Assembly: GCF_001704415.2 (NCBI RefSeq)
Contig: NC_030808.1
Location: 80,010,594 to 80,074,593 of the forward strand
Source: Capra hircus
Taxonomy: Eukaryota > Chordata > Mammalia > Artiodactyla > Bovidae
Reading direction: 5' to 3'
Length of the DNA stretch: 64,000 nt
The position numbers and the translations under genes were made by a program. The notes beneath the pieces are model-generated. The model had not been told where the DNA came from. It saw only the letters and a list, made by a program, of their open reading frames with translations, and searched no databases. Below, piece after piece: positions 34,356 through 45,128 of this stretch (position 1 is its first letter; the number at the start of each line of letters is the position of its first letter).

Positions 34356-36380
34356 CTTTATTACTAGAGCTAATCAATGAATATAGTAAAGCTGCAGGGT
34401 ATAAAAATCAACACCCAGAAATCCCTTGCATTCCTATGCACTAATAATGAGAAAGTAGAAAAAGGAATTAAGGAAACAAATCCATTCACCATTGCAACGA
34501 AAAGAATAAAATACTTAGGAATATGTCTACCTAAAGAAACTAAAGACCTATATATAGAAAATTATAAAACACTGATGAAAGAAATCAAAGAGGACACTAA
34601 TAGATGGAGAAATATACCATGTTCATGGATTGGAAGAATCAATATAGTGAAAATAAGTATACTACGCAAAGCAATCTACAGACTCAATGCAATCCCTATC
34701 AAGCTACCAGCAGTATTTTTCACAGAACTAGAACAAATAATTTCAAGATTTGTATGGAAATACAAAAAACCTCGAATAGCCAAAGCAATCTTGAGAAAGA
34801 AGAATGGAACTGGAGGAATCAACTTGCCTGACTTCAGGCTCTACTACAAAGCCACAGTCATCAAGACAGTATGGTACTGGCACAAAGACAGAAATATAGA
34901 TCAATGAAACAAAATAGAAAGCCCAGTGATAAATCCACACACCTATAGACACCTTATCTTTGACAAAGGAGGCAAGAATATACAATGGAGTAAAGACAAT
35001 CTCTTTAACAAATGGTGCTGGGAAAACTGGTCAACCACTTGTAAAAGAATGAAACTAGATCACTTTCTAACACCACACACAAAAATAAACTCAAAATGGA
35101 TTAAAGATCTAAATGTAAGACCAGAAATTATAAAACTCCTAGAGAAGAACATAGGCAAAACACTCTCTGACATAATTCACAGCAGGATCCTCTATGGTAC
35201 ACCTCCCAGAATACTGGAAATAAAAGCAAAAATTAACAAATGGGATCTAATTAAAATTAAAAGCTTCTGCACAACAAAGGAAACTATAAGCAAGGTGAAA
35301 AGACAGCCTTCTGAGTGGGAGAAAATAATAGCAAATGAAGCAACTGACAAACAACTAATCTCAAAAATATACAAGCAACTCCTACAGCTTAATTCCACAA
35401 AAATAAACGACCCAATCAAAAAATGGGCCAAAGAACTAAATAGACATCTCTCCAAAGAAGACATACGGATGGCTAACAAACACATGAAAAGATGCTCAAC
35501 ATCACTCATTATCAGAGAAATGCAAATCAAGACCACAATGAGGTACCATTTCACACCAGTCAGAATGGCTGCGATCCAAAAGTCTGCAAGCAAGAAATGC
35601 TGGAGAGGGTGTGGAGAAAAGGGAACCCTCTTACACTGTTGGTGGGAATGCAAACTAGTACAGCCACTACGGAGAACAGTGTGGAGATTCCTTTTAAAAT
35701 TGCAAATAGAACTGCCTTACGACCCAGCAAACCCACTGCTGGGCATACACACCAAGGAAACCAGAATTGAAAGAGACACATGTACCCCAATGTTCATTGC
35801 AGCACTGTTTATAATAGCCAGGACATGGAAGCAACCTAGATGTCCATCAGCAGATGAATGGATAAGAAAGCTGTGGTACATATACACAATGGAGTATTAC
35901 TCAGCCATTAAAAAGAATACATTTGAATCAGTTCTAATGAGGTGGATGAAACTGGAGCCTATTATACAGAGTGAAGCAAGCCAGAAAGAAAAGCACCAAT
36001 ACAGTGTACTAATGCATATTTATGGAATTTAGAAAGATGGTAACAATAACTCTGTATGAGAGATAGCAAAAGACACACAGATGTATAGAACGGACTTTTG
36101 GACTCTGAGGGAGAGGGAGAGGGTGGGATGATTTGGGAGAATGGCATTGAAACATGTATACTATCATGTAAGAAACGAATCGCCAGTCTATGTTCGATAC
36201 AGGATTCAGGATGCTTGGGGCTGGTGCATGGGGATGACCCAGAGAGATGATATGGGGTGGGAGGTGGGAGGGGGGTTCAGGATTGGGAACTCATGTACAC
36301 CTGTGGCGGATTTATGTCAATGTATGGCAAAACCAATACAGTATTGTAAAGTAAAATAAAGTAAAAAATAAAATAAAATA
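34356..36380 (+). mobile_element. Young 5'-truncated ruminant L1 (2.0 kb)
   Basis: It starts inside ORF2, ends with the ruminant L1 3' UTR ('acatgtatactatcatgtaa', 'gtcaatgtatggcaaaacca') and has an aaataaa-type tail. The target duplication aaaatacagtg is at 34345-34355 and 36381-36391. The other two units have the empty site ('aaaatacagtggtttag'). The ORF2 remnant is almost intact, so the insertion is recent compared with the triplication. Confidence 0.97.
34377..36032 (+). pseudogene. L1 ORF2 C-terminal half with one nonsense codon
   Basis: Frames 34377-34907 (176 codons) and 34926-36032 (368 codons) are in the same phase, broken only by a TGA at 34905-34907. The first covers the end of the reverse transcriptase (KYLGICL block) and thumb. 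The second carries the L1 Cys-rich motif C-X3-C-X7-H-X4-C at residues 225-242 of that frame (C225, C229, H237, C242). ORF2 normally encodes endonuclease and reverse transcriptase for target-primed insertion. Here the endonuclease and polymerase core are missing because of 5' truncation, so it is not functional. Confidence 0.95.
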
Positions 36381-36561
36381 AAAATACAGTGGTTTAGGAG
36401 ATCACGGATGGTCCAGTGATTGACTCATATCTCCTAGACTTTAAGAACCATGCACTTAACTATTTTATCCTACCTCCTGCACCCTGGAGTTAAGGAACTT
36501 GAAGTCTTTCATTTTTGAATCCTTTACATAATTTTTTTTAATCTGGTAGTATAATTGCTTT

Positions 36562-36791
36562 GGGCTTCCCAGATGACGCTAGTGGTAAAGAATCAGCCTG
36601 CCAATGCAGGATACATCAGAGTCGCAGACTTGATCCCTCAGTTGGAAAGATCCCATAGAGGAGGGCAGGCCAACCCATTCCAGTATTCTTGCCCGGAGAA
36701 TCCCAAGGGCAGAGGAGCCTAGTGGGCTACAATGCACAGGGTCGCACAGAGTCGGACACAGCTCAAGCGACAGAGCACACACACGCTCGCC
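36562..36791 (+). mobile_element. Bov-tA SINE 4 (right boundary of the array)
   Basis: A complete Bov-tA with perfect target duplication taattgcttt at 36552-36561 and 36792-36801. It has a distinct 3' half ('agtgggctacaatgcacagg', ending in acacacacgc). It is the right parental SINE of the triplication. The 67-codon minus frame over it is SINE antisense. Confidence 0.95.
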
Positions 36792-36801
36792 TAATTGCTT
36801 T

Positions 36802-37129
36802 ATAATGTTGTGTTAGTTTCTGCTGTGGAACTTGAAGTATTAATGCAAGTAACAGATATATATGCTAGAAATGATGGTATGTTTTTGAAGTGCTTGATAA
36901 CATGTCCAGCAAATAATAAGTAGTAATTAAATGTTCATGGTTACAATCATGTTAATTATAATATTATTATTCACTGATGCAGATGCTAAGTCACTTCAGT
37001 CAAGTACATTATTAGAAATGCTGTAATCGAATGAGTATGTGATAGCATGTAAACAGAGGAGAAAAACCTGCTAATCCAGAAAGGTAGTCAAGGAATGCTT
37101 CCTAGAAAAGGTTACAGAAGGTGACTTTT
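36802..37129. other. Non-genic sequence, AT-rich
   Basis: No gene is recognised. From about 37080 ('aaggaatgcttcctagaaaa') an ancient mammalian repeat that I cannot name seems to start. It continues after the CHR insertion to about 37700. Confidence 0.4.
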
Positions 37130-37326
37130 TAAAAATTTGGCTGCACTGGGTCTTAGCTGTGGCACATGGGATCTTTAGTTGTGGTGCACAGCCTTCAGTA
37201 GTTGCAGCTCACAGGCTTAGTTGTTCTGAGGCATGTGGGATCTTAGTTTCCCAATCCAGGGGTCAAACCCATGTCCTCTGCATTACAAGGCAGATTCTTA
37301 ATCACTGGGCTACCAGGGAAGTCCCC
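37130..37326 (-). mobile_element. CHR-type SINE
   Basis: Reverse-oriented tRNA-Glu SINE: 'tttggctgcactgggtctta' on the left, 'gctaccagggaagtcccc' (the head) on the right. Target duplication agaaggtgactttt/agaagatgactttt at 37116-37129 and 37327-37340. Confidence 0.92.
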
Positions 37327-37899
37327 AGAAGATGACTTTTAAAGAGTAAGACTTAGCCAGGTAAGAAGTGAGGAGAATAGGGCATTCCAGGCAGGGAAAC
37401 AGCATGACAGCTTAAAATAACCATTGGGACTAGGTTGAACAGCACATGGAAATGCAGCTGGAGAAGACGTGAGAAAGGTAAGTCATTGTTAGACCAGAGA
37501 TGACCTTCTAGGCCATGCTATGCTAAGGAATTTGAACTTAAAATACACGGAAACCCACTGAAAGGCTCGAAGGAGAAGAACATCCTAATGGCACACGCCT
37601 TTCTAAGAGTTTACTGGCTGCCATGTGGAGACAAGAGACAACACTAGAGACGGAAACTAGTTATGGTTATGGCAGGAGTCCCCGTAAGAACTAATGGGCC
37701 CTAAGGAAAAGGCAGAGTCAAAGAGGGCTACCCAGGACAGTGCTTCCTAAATGTGATCCACAGACCAGTAGGAGTCCCTGAAACCCTTTCAGATAGGGAG
37801 CTGTAAGGTCACAACTATTTTCACCATATTAAGGCAATATTTGCCTTTTTCTCTGTGTTTACGTTTGCACTGATATAACGATTATGGGTAAAACTGCTG

Positions 37900-38169
37900 G
37901 TGTCTTTGCACCATCAAGAAGGCACTAAAGTCCTTCTTGAGGACTGCATTCTTCACCATGCAGTCACAGAGAAAAACATGTCAACTTCTCTTTTCAGTAT
38001 CCTTAATGAAGCAAAGACCAACAAACTCAGGTTATTCAGACTTGAGAATTTGGAAGACATTTTCTTAAAAATGAACAGAATGAACCTACCACTTCAGGGA
38101 AAACAACTTTTCCTTGTTTTGTTGTGGTTTTCAGTACTACGTGCACCTGTCACTGATGATGAAATTTGA
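37900..38169 (+). pseudogene. hAT-Charlie transposase remnant, middle part
   Basis: The 89-codon frame aligns in style with the catalytic-core region of Charlie-type hAT transposases (RLFRLENLEDIFLKMNRMN-like block, then a LQGKQ block). hAT transposases cut and paste DNA. This copy lacks the rest of the core and is dead. The start codon is fortuitous. Confidence 0.65.
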
Positions 38170-38252
38170 GATTTTGAACAAAAATTAGAATTTTGGAAAA
38201 CTTGCTTCCACATCTGTGAAAGTGACAGCTCCCAATTCTTAAAGATTTTTCT

Positions 38253-38582
38253 CTTTTTTTAAACAACATTTATTTGTTTCTGACTGTGCTGAGTGTTCAT
38301 TGTTGCATGTTTTGTTTTTTTTCTTTTAGTAGTGGCAAGCAGGGGCTACTCTCTAGTTGTGGAGTAGCTTCTCGTTGTGTGGCTTCTCTTGTTGCCAAGC
38401 ATGGGCTCTAGGGCATGGGGGCTTCCGTAGTTGCAGCTTCCGAGCTCTAGAGCTCAGGCTCAGTAGTTGTGGCACACAGACTCAGTAGCTCCACAGCAGG
38501 TGGAATCCTCCCAGATCAGGGATCAAACCCATGTCTCCTGCACTGGCAGACTGACTATTTACCACTGAGATACCACAGAAGC
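38253..38582 (-). mobile_element. CHR-2-type SINE inserted in the hAT element
   Basis: Reverse CHR-2 copy with a perfect 15-bp target duplication, cttaaagatttttct, at 38238-38252 and 38583-38597, inside transposase sequence. Confidence 0.95.
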
Positions 38583-38610
38583 CTTAAAGATTTTTCTGAT
38601 GAGGTGGTTG

Positions 38611-38937
38611 CTCTGGGTTGAATTGTGTTTCCCCCAAAAAAATACACGTTAAAGTTCTAACTCCTGGTAGCTGTGAACATGACCCTATTTGGAAAGAGGG
38701 GCTTTGCACATGTCATCTAGTTAAGAAGTCATACTGGATTAAGATGAGCCCTAAATCCAATGACTGGCATCCTTAAGTTAATAGAGATTTGGATAAATAG
38801 ACAGATACACACATGAAAATAGGACATGTTAAGATGGAAGTAGAGATTAAAATGATGCAATAATCAACTGAGAAATGTCTATTTTGCTGCCAATTTGCCA
38901 TACTTTGTTACAGTAGCCCTAGGAAACTAACACAATG
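38611..38937 (+). mobile_element. MaLR (MLT1-type) LTR inserted in the hAT element
   Basis: It starts 'tgctctgggttgaattgtgt', passes 'gagccctaaatccaatgact' and ends 'ggaaactaacacaatgatg'. Transposase-like sequence resumes at once ('gatgataacatcacatgcga'). It is a decayed solo LTR. Confidence 0.8.
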
Positions 38938-39180
38938 ATGATAACATCACATGCGATTATTTGATATTGAGGAAGAAAAGTATCAACATTTGAAAGATGT
39001 GCATAACTCAGTGAAGGAATATTTCCTAAAGTCTGATGTATAGTGTCACAAAATCATGGATGGGCAGAAGGTCCACACAAAGTATAAAATAACCAATAGA
39101 TTTTCATATAAAATAAAGCAAAAATTTCATTATAAGGTTTCAGAATCCACATCACAGCTAACCTTTAAGGAACTAATACT

Positions 39181-39333
39181 GGGACTTGGCTGGTGGTCCA
39201 GTAGTTGATTTTCAAGCTTCCAATGCAGGTACTGTGAGTTCAATCCCTGGTTGAGAAACTAAGATCCCACATGCCACATGGTACAGTCAAATTAACACAT
39301 TTTTTAAAGCTTTTTAATTCTTAAAAAAGAAAA
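39181..39333 (+). mobile_element. CHRS SINE inserted in the hAT element
   Basis: 'gggacttggctggtggtcca' head to the 'catgccacatggtacagtca' end, then a mixed T/A-rich tail. The target duplication taatact is at 39174-39180 and 39334-39340. Confidence 0.88.
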
Positions 39334-39341
39334 TAATACTT

Positions 39342-39668
39342 ATGCTTTGGCATAGTATCAAAGAAAATTATTTACAATTATCTGAAAAAAAGTTGTTAAA
39401 ACACCCCTTGTTTTTCCAACTACCTATCAGTGTGAAGCTAGATTTTTCCCCACATACTTCAGCCAAAATAACATATTGCAACAGATCAAAAATAGAAACA
39501 GATATGAGATTCCAGCTGCCTTCTGTTAAGCCAGACGTTAAAGAGTTTTGCAAGAATTTAAAACAATATAACTCTTCTCATTGTTTTATTGTTTGTTTCA
39601 GAAAATGGAGTTATTTTCATAAAAATATTTTACTCATGTTAAAATGTTATGGGTCTACTATTATTTAA
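39342..39668 (+). pseudogene. hAT-Charlie transposase remnant, C-terminal dimerisation region
   Basis: The 108-codon frame has the hAT C-terminal pattern: LPISVKLDFS, then a KIETDMRFQLPSVKPDVK block near the end and a short basic tail before the stop. In hATs and in host genes derived from them (ZBED and FAM200 groups) this region mediates dimerisation. With the N-terminal zinc finger and most of the core absent, I see it as a fossil rather than a domesticated gene. Confidence 0.75.
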
Positions 39669-39815
39669 AGAAATATTTTGAAATTTCTTAATTTTCATTT
39701 TTAACACAGTAAATGTCTCTAAATACAGCTCATATAAATAGAAGCTTTGGGGCTCCTCGATGAATTTTAAGAGGGTAAAAGGATCTGGAGACCCCAAGTC
39801 TAGTTTAAAAGGTGA

Positions 39816-40104
39816 AGACAATAGGATTTGGGAAGTGATTAATGGGGTTTAGAGAGAGGTGGGTTTTCTCTGATGGGGATTATGCCAAGAACAAGCTTAT
39901 AAGGACAGATGATGGGTTCAGACTTGGAAACACTAAATTTAGATTGCCTGAGGGATGCTGTGATGTAATAGACCATTAGACAAAGATCTATGGGCTTGAG
40001 AGCAGCTGTCTGAATACAGAGTCCCTGTAGCTGCAATAATTGAAGGCCCAGGAAAGAACAGTACTATGAAAGGAGAAAACTGCCCTAGAAGAGTGTTCAG
40101 GATG
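39816..40104. other. Left flank of the provirus
   Basis: No gene or repeat is recognised. The last five bases (ggatg, 40100-40104) are the left copy of the proviral target duplication. Confidence 0.5.
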
Positions 40105-40521
40105 TGTAGGGTAAGGGAGTTAGAGAAGGCGAGGTTCTGAAAAAGAACGAGACCAGCAGTTTACAGGAACAGATCACCTTTAATGAAGTGAGAAGGGGCA
40201 GCAGTCAGATTAGTGAGCTGCTGCATTAACCCAAGAAAAGAGTAAGTATTCCTAGGCATATATATGGAAATCTGCTGTCTTAAGGGGGCCTGTCCTTCTC
40301 CAGGGTTGTTTGGGTTAGTTATCTCTTAAAAGGCTGGGGCAAGGAATTCTGGAGATCGGCCAGAGGCTGGGACTGGCTGGGACTGGCTGGGAGCTGGGCG
40401 TAATCAACCTTAATGTCCATTTTTTTCTTCCGGGTGAGAGACTTCTTTGTTTTGCATATTGGGGAGGACCTGGAAGGGAGTTTTAACTCCAGGCTATTTT
40501 GAGACTTGTAACTTTCCTTCA
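40105..40521 (-). repeat. 3' LTR of the provirus
   Basis: On the minus strand it begins TGAAGGAAAG and ends CCTTACCCTACA. An ATTAAA-type polyadenylation signal lies at 40180-40185 (read in reverse) and a TATA-like 'ccatatatatg' at about 40258-40268. Compared with the 5' LTR it carries one extra 10-bp repeat unit ('gactggctgg', near 40371-40392). Confidence 0.93.
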
Positions 40522-40689
40522 TTCTAGACCCTAAGGAATATATATAAAAAGAGAAAGAGAGAGTGGATGCCGTTAATGTTCAGGGCTTCTTCTTGCTGAT
40601 AAATGAGGGTCAGGGGTTTGTGGTCTGGGAGGAAGGAAGTCTAAGACCTGTAGTGTTGATTTTCTATTCTAGCCATCAGGGTCTCAAGC

Positions 40690-42276
40690 AAAAGAACAGT
40701 CTTGATTTGGTCTTGGGAAATGGCTTGGATTTGGTCTTGGAGGAATCCCTGGAAAAGATTAAACAAACAAGACCCAAAGGTGAGTAGGAGGATGATAAAA
40801 ATGAACGGTCTGAGAAGGAGTAAAACAAGGCCTCCAGTTCCAATCTGTTAACCATGACTGCCAGGAGTTGCTTAATCACTGGCGGATTCTTGAGGCTCAA
40901 TCTGTAAGGTTTTTTGCAGCTCCTTGAACAATACTGGACTAGGTGGCATAGAGACAGCAGGATTCATCTAGAAAAAGGCACAGACCTCCCTTCTCTGCAG
41001 TGAGTAGATCTAATCCCCTTCTATTTTGTAATACTATGGCTGCCAAGGAATTGAGTTGATTTTAGATAGTTATTAGGCCTTGAACTATTTCCTGGAGTCT
41101 GTCTGATAGGTCTTTAGATAGTGTCCAGTAGTTTTGGATGGAGGTGGTTAAGCCAGTGGTTCCTGTTCCAATTCCAGCTTCTATTCCTAGTTCTACTAAG
41201 AGGGGAATGAAATTAATGGTTTGTTTTATTCTCTTGCGAATGAGAGGAATAGGCAAGGGTTGATCATTGGGAGTTATTAAAATGTTTGGACTGGAGTATA
41301 CCAGGGTGCAGGTTCCAATCCAATTAGTAAGTAGACAGGTATGTAGACGTCCCACACAGGAAAAATAGGCCAGGTGTCGTAATACAATAGCTGAAGTCAA
41401 TGGTGAAGAGGAGTCAAGGCGGGGTTTTGATTTTTCCCTCAAGGGCACTCAGAGACCCCACTAAGATGGCCCCAAGGATGGGAGAAGTGGAGGAGTATGC
41501 TGAGGGAAACTGCCCTGTAAAGGTTAAAGAGTGTCCTGCAGGACCAGAAACATTATATATAGCCTTTCCAGTGGCAAAGAGTAAGGTGGAGGTATGATTG
41601 CACATGGAGTTAGGGGTTGTGCCCGTGGATTGGTCATATGAACTGTTTTGGGAATTTCTGGATATGCAAAAAGAAGCTGGTTGCAACAGTGTTACTCTCT
41701 GGACAATAGGGCCTCCTATTGGAGGTTTTTCGTTGAAGGAGGGAAGTTCGGTGAGTAAAGATTCTTAAGAGTATGTCTGAATTTCTGATTTGGTAACTAG
41801 TGTGAAGATATTTAAGATATAAGATGAATAAAGGCTCTCTGTGGTATGAATGGTGTAGGGACATGTTACCTGTGGTCCAGTTGAGGATGGATGTAGGGAG
41901 GGCTGAATCTCCCAGAGAAGTTACGGATAAACATATCCAGCAGTCTTTAGCCAATTGTGCGTTAGAAGCATTGAGAAGGGTATGGGTTAAATTAAGGGTC
42001 CGGAATAGATAGTTGAGGTTAGGATTTTGAAGGAGTTTGTGCCTCAGAGGAAGAAGGGAGGATAAGATGTTAAACAACATTTGGGGAAGTGAGTATAAGA
42101 TAGATTACTATGGAAAAGAATTGGATTTCAAAGGGGTAAAAGTTATAAAAGGTTCCCTGTAGCCACAGAGTGGAGATGTAATCTTCAACGTGTTCGAACG
42201 TGGATTCTTGAGGACTCAAGACCCAGATATCTACCAGAAGTTGTTCCAGGAATAATTGCAGCCGTGAAACTGTCAC
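40690..42276 (-). pseudogene. env: Degenerate retroviral env
   Basis: Env normally mediates receptor binding (surface subunit) and membrane fusion (transmembrane subunit). Pieces lie in at least three phases: 42070-42276, 41634-42080, 41414-41686 and 41062-41448. The surface part keeps CWIC (residues 47-50 of the 41634-42080 frame) and several Asn-linked glycosylation sites. The transmembrane part has a hydrophobic fusion-peptide-like block, then an in-frame TAA at 41062-41064. Beyond it the same phase still codes for an immunosuppressive-domain-like stretch and C-X6-CC (40954-40980) up to a TAG at 40939-40941. A membrane-anchor-like Leu/Ile-rich stretch survives in another phase near 40760-40840. 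It is not a functional gene. Confidence 0.9.
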
Positions 42277-42279
42277 GGC

Positions 42280-43688
42280 TCATCCGTCACCATTTGGGGC
42301 CAGTGGAAGCTGTGAGAACTTTAGAGTTGTAGGGCCTATGTGAGAAACTAATACTAATACTTGATAAGTATTAGTCTGGCAAGCATTTTCATCATTGGGC
42401 TGCATAACCTTTTTTAACCAAGTGATGTGTACCCAGGGGGCGATTTCCTTTAATTTTGCAGTGGTAGGGGTCAGCAGAATTACCGTGCAGGGACCTTGCC
42501 ATTTTGGGGTTAGATCTGAGTGGGACTGAACTGCCATATAGACTTTGTCTCCTATTTGAAGGGATGGGTATGGAAGATTGGGGTGTGGTCGAGGGAGTAA
42601 GTCATCTGTATGTTGCCAAAGGGCTTCTCGTATCTGGGCAAGTAAAGGAAAGGGAAGGTGGGATGGCAGTTTGGGACCATCCTGGGAGGGGGAGAGACCC
42701 AAAGGTATTATGGGCCTCCCATACGTGGCCTCGAATGGACTGATATTTAAGGGGTTCTTTGGTAATGCCTGGACCTTTAAGAGGGCTAAAGGGAAGAGTT
42801 CAGTCCAGTCTCGATGAAGTTCGATCGTTAATTTGGTCAGAGTTTCTTTTAGGAGTCAGCTCTCTCAACCTTACCAGAAGACTTGGGATGATAAGGAATG
42901 TGAAACCTCCAAGGAACTTGAAGCATTCGTGTAATATTTTGGGTGATTTGGGATGTGAACTCGGGCCCATTGTCAGACTGGAGGGAGGAAGGCATCCAAA
43001 ACCTGGGGAAGATTTCAGTAAGAATAAGCTGATCCACAGTAGGGGCTCATTTGTTAGTAGTCGGGAAAGCTTCAGTCCATCCAGAAAACATATCTTTGAA
43101 GACTAGGAGAAATTCAACCCTTTTTACGGGTGGCATGTGGATGAAGTCTACCTGCCAGTTGTGTGCGGGAAGATGTCCATGAATTTGGTGGGTGGGGAAA
43201 GGAGGGGGGCGAATATTAGAATTTGTCCACTGACAAATGGTACAAGTTTGGGTCAGATTATTTAAATAAGTCACATCATCCTTAGTCAGTTCAATACAGT
43301 TCTGAAGGAAAGCCTTAAGTACTTTTGCAGAGGGGTGGAAAAGGGAATGTAAATATGAAAATAACGTGCGGATGTGAGGCTCGTCAATTTGGTCCATAGT
43401 AAAGACAGGACTAACAGAGGCAGCCTGCCACTTTGCTTCGTGATCTGCTATACTGTTATAAAAGGAGACAGAACTACGTTGCTGATATCCCTGGCAATGT
43501 ATTACAGCAGCTTGTCTGGGGAGCTGAGCCTCATGGAGGAGTTCAGAAATAAAAGAAGCATTGAGAATAGCTGTGCCCTTCTGAGTCAGGAATCCCCTCT
43601 CCCTCCAGATTATGTTAGAATGTAATATGGTATAGACATATTCAGAGTCAGTGTAAATGTTTATCTTTTGGTCTTTGGCTAGGGTCAA
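42280..43688 (-). pseudogene. pol: Degenerate pol: RNase H end and integrase
   Basis: Frame 43047-43688 (213 codons) carries RNase H residues (TDSEY with D14, ADHE with D82), the integrase zinc-binding pair CTIC (C149, C152) and the first catalytic Asp (D181 in QVDF). Frame 42849-43037 carries SDNGPEF (D22) and the third acidic residue (E58 in GKVERA). Frame 42280-42702 carries the GPY/F-like C-terminal domain (KWQGPCTV) and runs toward env. The three frames are separated by stops or shifts, so the D-D-E triad is present in the DNA but not in one protein. Confidence 0.93.
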
Positions 43689-44047
43689 ATCTTGTGTAAG
43701 AGCTATCAGTTCAGCCTGTTGTGAGTATGTGTGAGCTAGGAGTGTGATTGACTTGATGAGGCGATGGGGGATAACTTTGTCGGGCTGTCTACAGCTTATC
43801 CAGCCCCAAATGGAGCTTATTTCTGGGCACTGCCATCTATGAACCAGGATGAGACTTTGGGGTCAGTAAGAGGCTAATCGGTTATATGTTCAAAGGGATT
43901 AAGTGTCATATCTAAGGTCTGAACACAGTCATGAGAGAGGTGTTCTGCTTCTGGATCTCGTGTACGGAGTAAGCTTGCAGGATTAAGAGGTTTACAAGGC
44001 ATAAAAGAAAGGGATGGGTCGAGGAGGTGTGCGTGGAGGATCTGTAG

Positions 44048-45034
44048 TCAAGCAGGAGGCAGAGAAAGGAAAGCCCGATGGGAGAGTAAATCTTTGAAGG
44101 AATGAAGTGAGCATACATTTAGAGGGGCATTTTGGGTTAGTTTTTGGGCTTCAGGTATTAAGAGGGTAGTGGCAGTTAAAGCCTGAAGACAAGGTGGCCA
44201 TCCGAGCGTGACGAGATCAAGTTGCTTTGATAGGTAAGCTAGAGGCACCCATATGTCCCCCTTTTTTTGGCACAGAATCCCTAAGGCATGTCCTTGTCAA
44301 GAATGTACAAAAAGGAAAAAAGGCTTGGCATAATCAAGTAAGTAAAGAGAAGGGGCCTGTAGTAAATGTTTGATAAGAGTCTGTATTGGGGTGTAGAGAG
44401 AGGTGGGGGCCAATAAGGGTTCACCTAAGTTTCCTTGGATAGCTTGGTAGAGAGATTTTGCTTGGAGGGCAAAATTTGGGACCCGTATTCAGAAGAGGTT
44501 TAATAGACTTAATAGTGAAAGAAGTTCCCTCTTGGTTTGGGGCCTGGGGGTCTGTGTCAAGGCTCGAAGTCTCTGAGCTGGAATTATTTTGGATGTGGGA
44601 GTGAGAAGCAATCCCATGTAATTGACAGTGGTTGAAGCAATTTGTGCTTTGGAGAGCGAGACTCTGTAGCCCCAGTTGCCTAGGACATTTAATCCTATCG
44701 CAGTGCGCACTAGGCAGTTGTGACAAGAGGAACTACGTAACAATAAATCGTCTACATATTGGAGTAAGATAGTAGAGCCTAAGTATAAAGTTTGTAGGTC
44801 TCTTTGGAGGGCTTGACCGAAAAAATGAGAGCTATCTCTAAACCCTTGTGGTAAAACAGTCCAAGTTAATTGTTGAGATTGATATGTGTCTGGGTCCGTC
44901 CAGGTGAAGGCAAATAGGGACTGTGAAGGGTGGTGTAGAGGTATAGTAAAGAAAGCATCTTTGATGTCCAATACTGTGAAATAGAGTGTGTCAGGGAGAA
45001 TACTTGAGAGAAGGGTATAGGGATTAGTGACCAT
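44048..45034 (-). pseudogene. pol: Degenerate pol: reverse transcriptase
   Basis: Frame 44489-45034 (181 codons) holds the polymerase core: first catalytic Asp in VLDIKDAF (D23), LPQGF at 61-65 and YVDD at 93-96, then the KAQ block typical of class I ERVs. The connection domain follows in other phases (44048-44248 with PLAYLSKQLD). The amino-terminal part of RT is interrupted by the Bov-A2 SINE at 45129-45400. The family copies RNA into DNA; this copy cannot. Confidence 0.93.
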
Positions 45035-45128
45035 GGGGTGTATGGGTATTATGGACTCATTGATCTTGCGAAGATCTTGAACTGAATGCCAGGAGGTCCC
45101 TTTTTGACTGCCAGTATAGGAATATTAT

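Larger units (their letters stand above)
24142..36791. repeat. Three-copy tandem segmental duplication bounded by Bov-tA SINEs
   Basis: The same ~2.2-kb unit occurs three times in direct orientation: 24369-29882, 30116-32321 and 32549-36561 with the separating SINEs. After subtracting the private insertions (BovB 3519 bp, Bov-tA 210 bp, L1 2025 bp, each plus its target duplication), the repeat periods are about 2207, 2219 and 2204 bp. Long blocks are nearly identical between copies (for example 'catgagtaaaaactttaagt' at 25046, 31028 and 33236). By eye they differ by a few percent. The array lies in an old L1/HAL1-derived sequence and encodes nothing intact. Confidence 0.95.
37744..39815 (+). 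mobile_element. hAT-Charlie DNA transposon remnant
   Basis: The left end reads 'gtgatccacagaccagtagg' and 'tgaaaccctttcagataggg', the right end 'gaattttaagagggtaaaag' and 'ggatctggagaccccaag', as in Charlie-type hAT elements. Between them are parts of a transposase. It is internally deleted relative to autonomous elements and carries three later insertions (38253-38582, about 38611-38937 and 39181-39333). Clean 8-bp duplications at the ends are not evident. Confidence 0.8.

Noticed and set aside
34377..36032. Long plus-strand frames as a possible host gene
   Set aside because: They are L1 ORF2 sequence with the Cys-rich motif, an A-rich tail and target duplication.
24142..36791. CRISPR-like or satellite array
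   Set aside because: There are three long units of 2.2 kb with SINE joints, not short regular repeats with spacers. The context is a mammalian genome.
40690..42276. Domesticated (syncytin-like) envelope gene
   Set aside because: At least three phases, several stops and no complete reading frame. Only a short TM segment stays readable.
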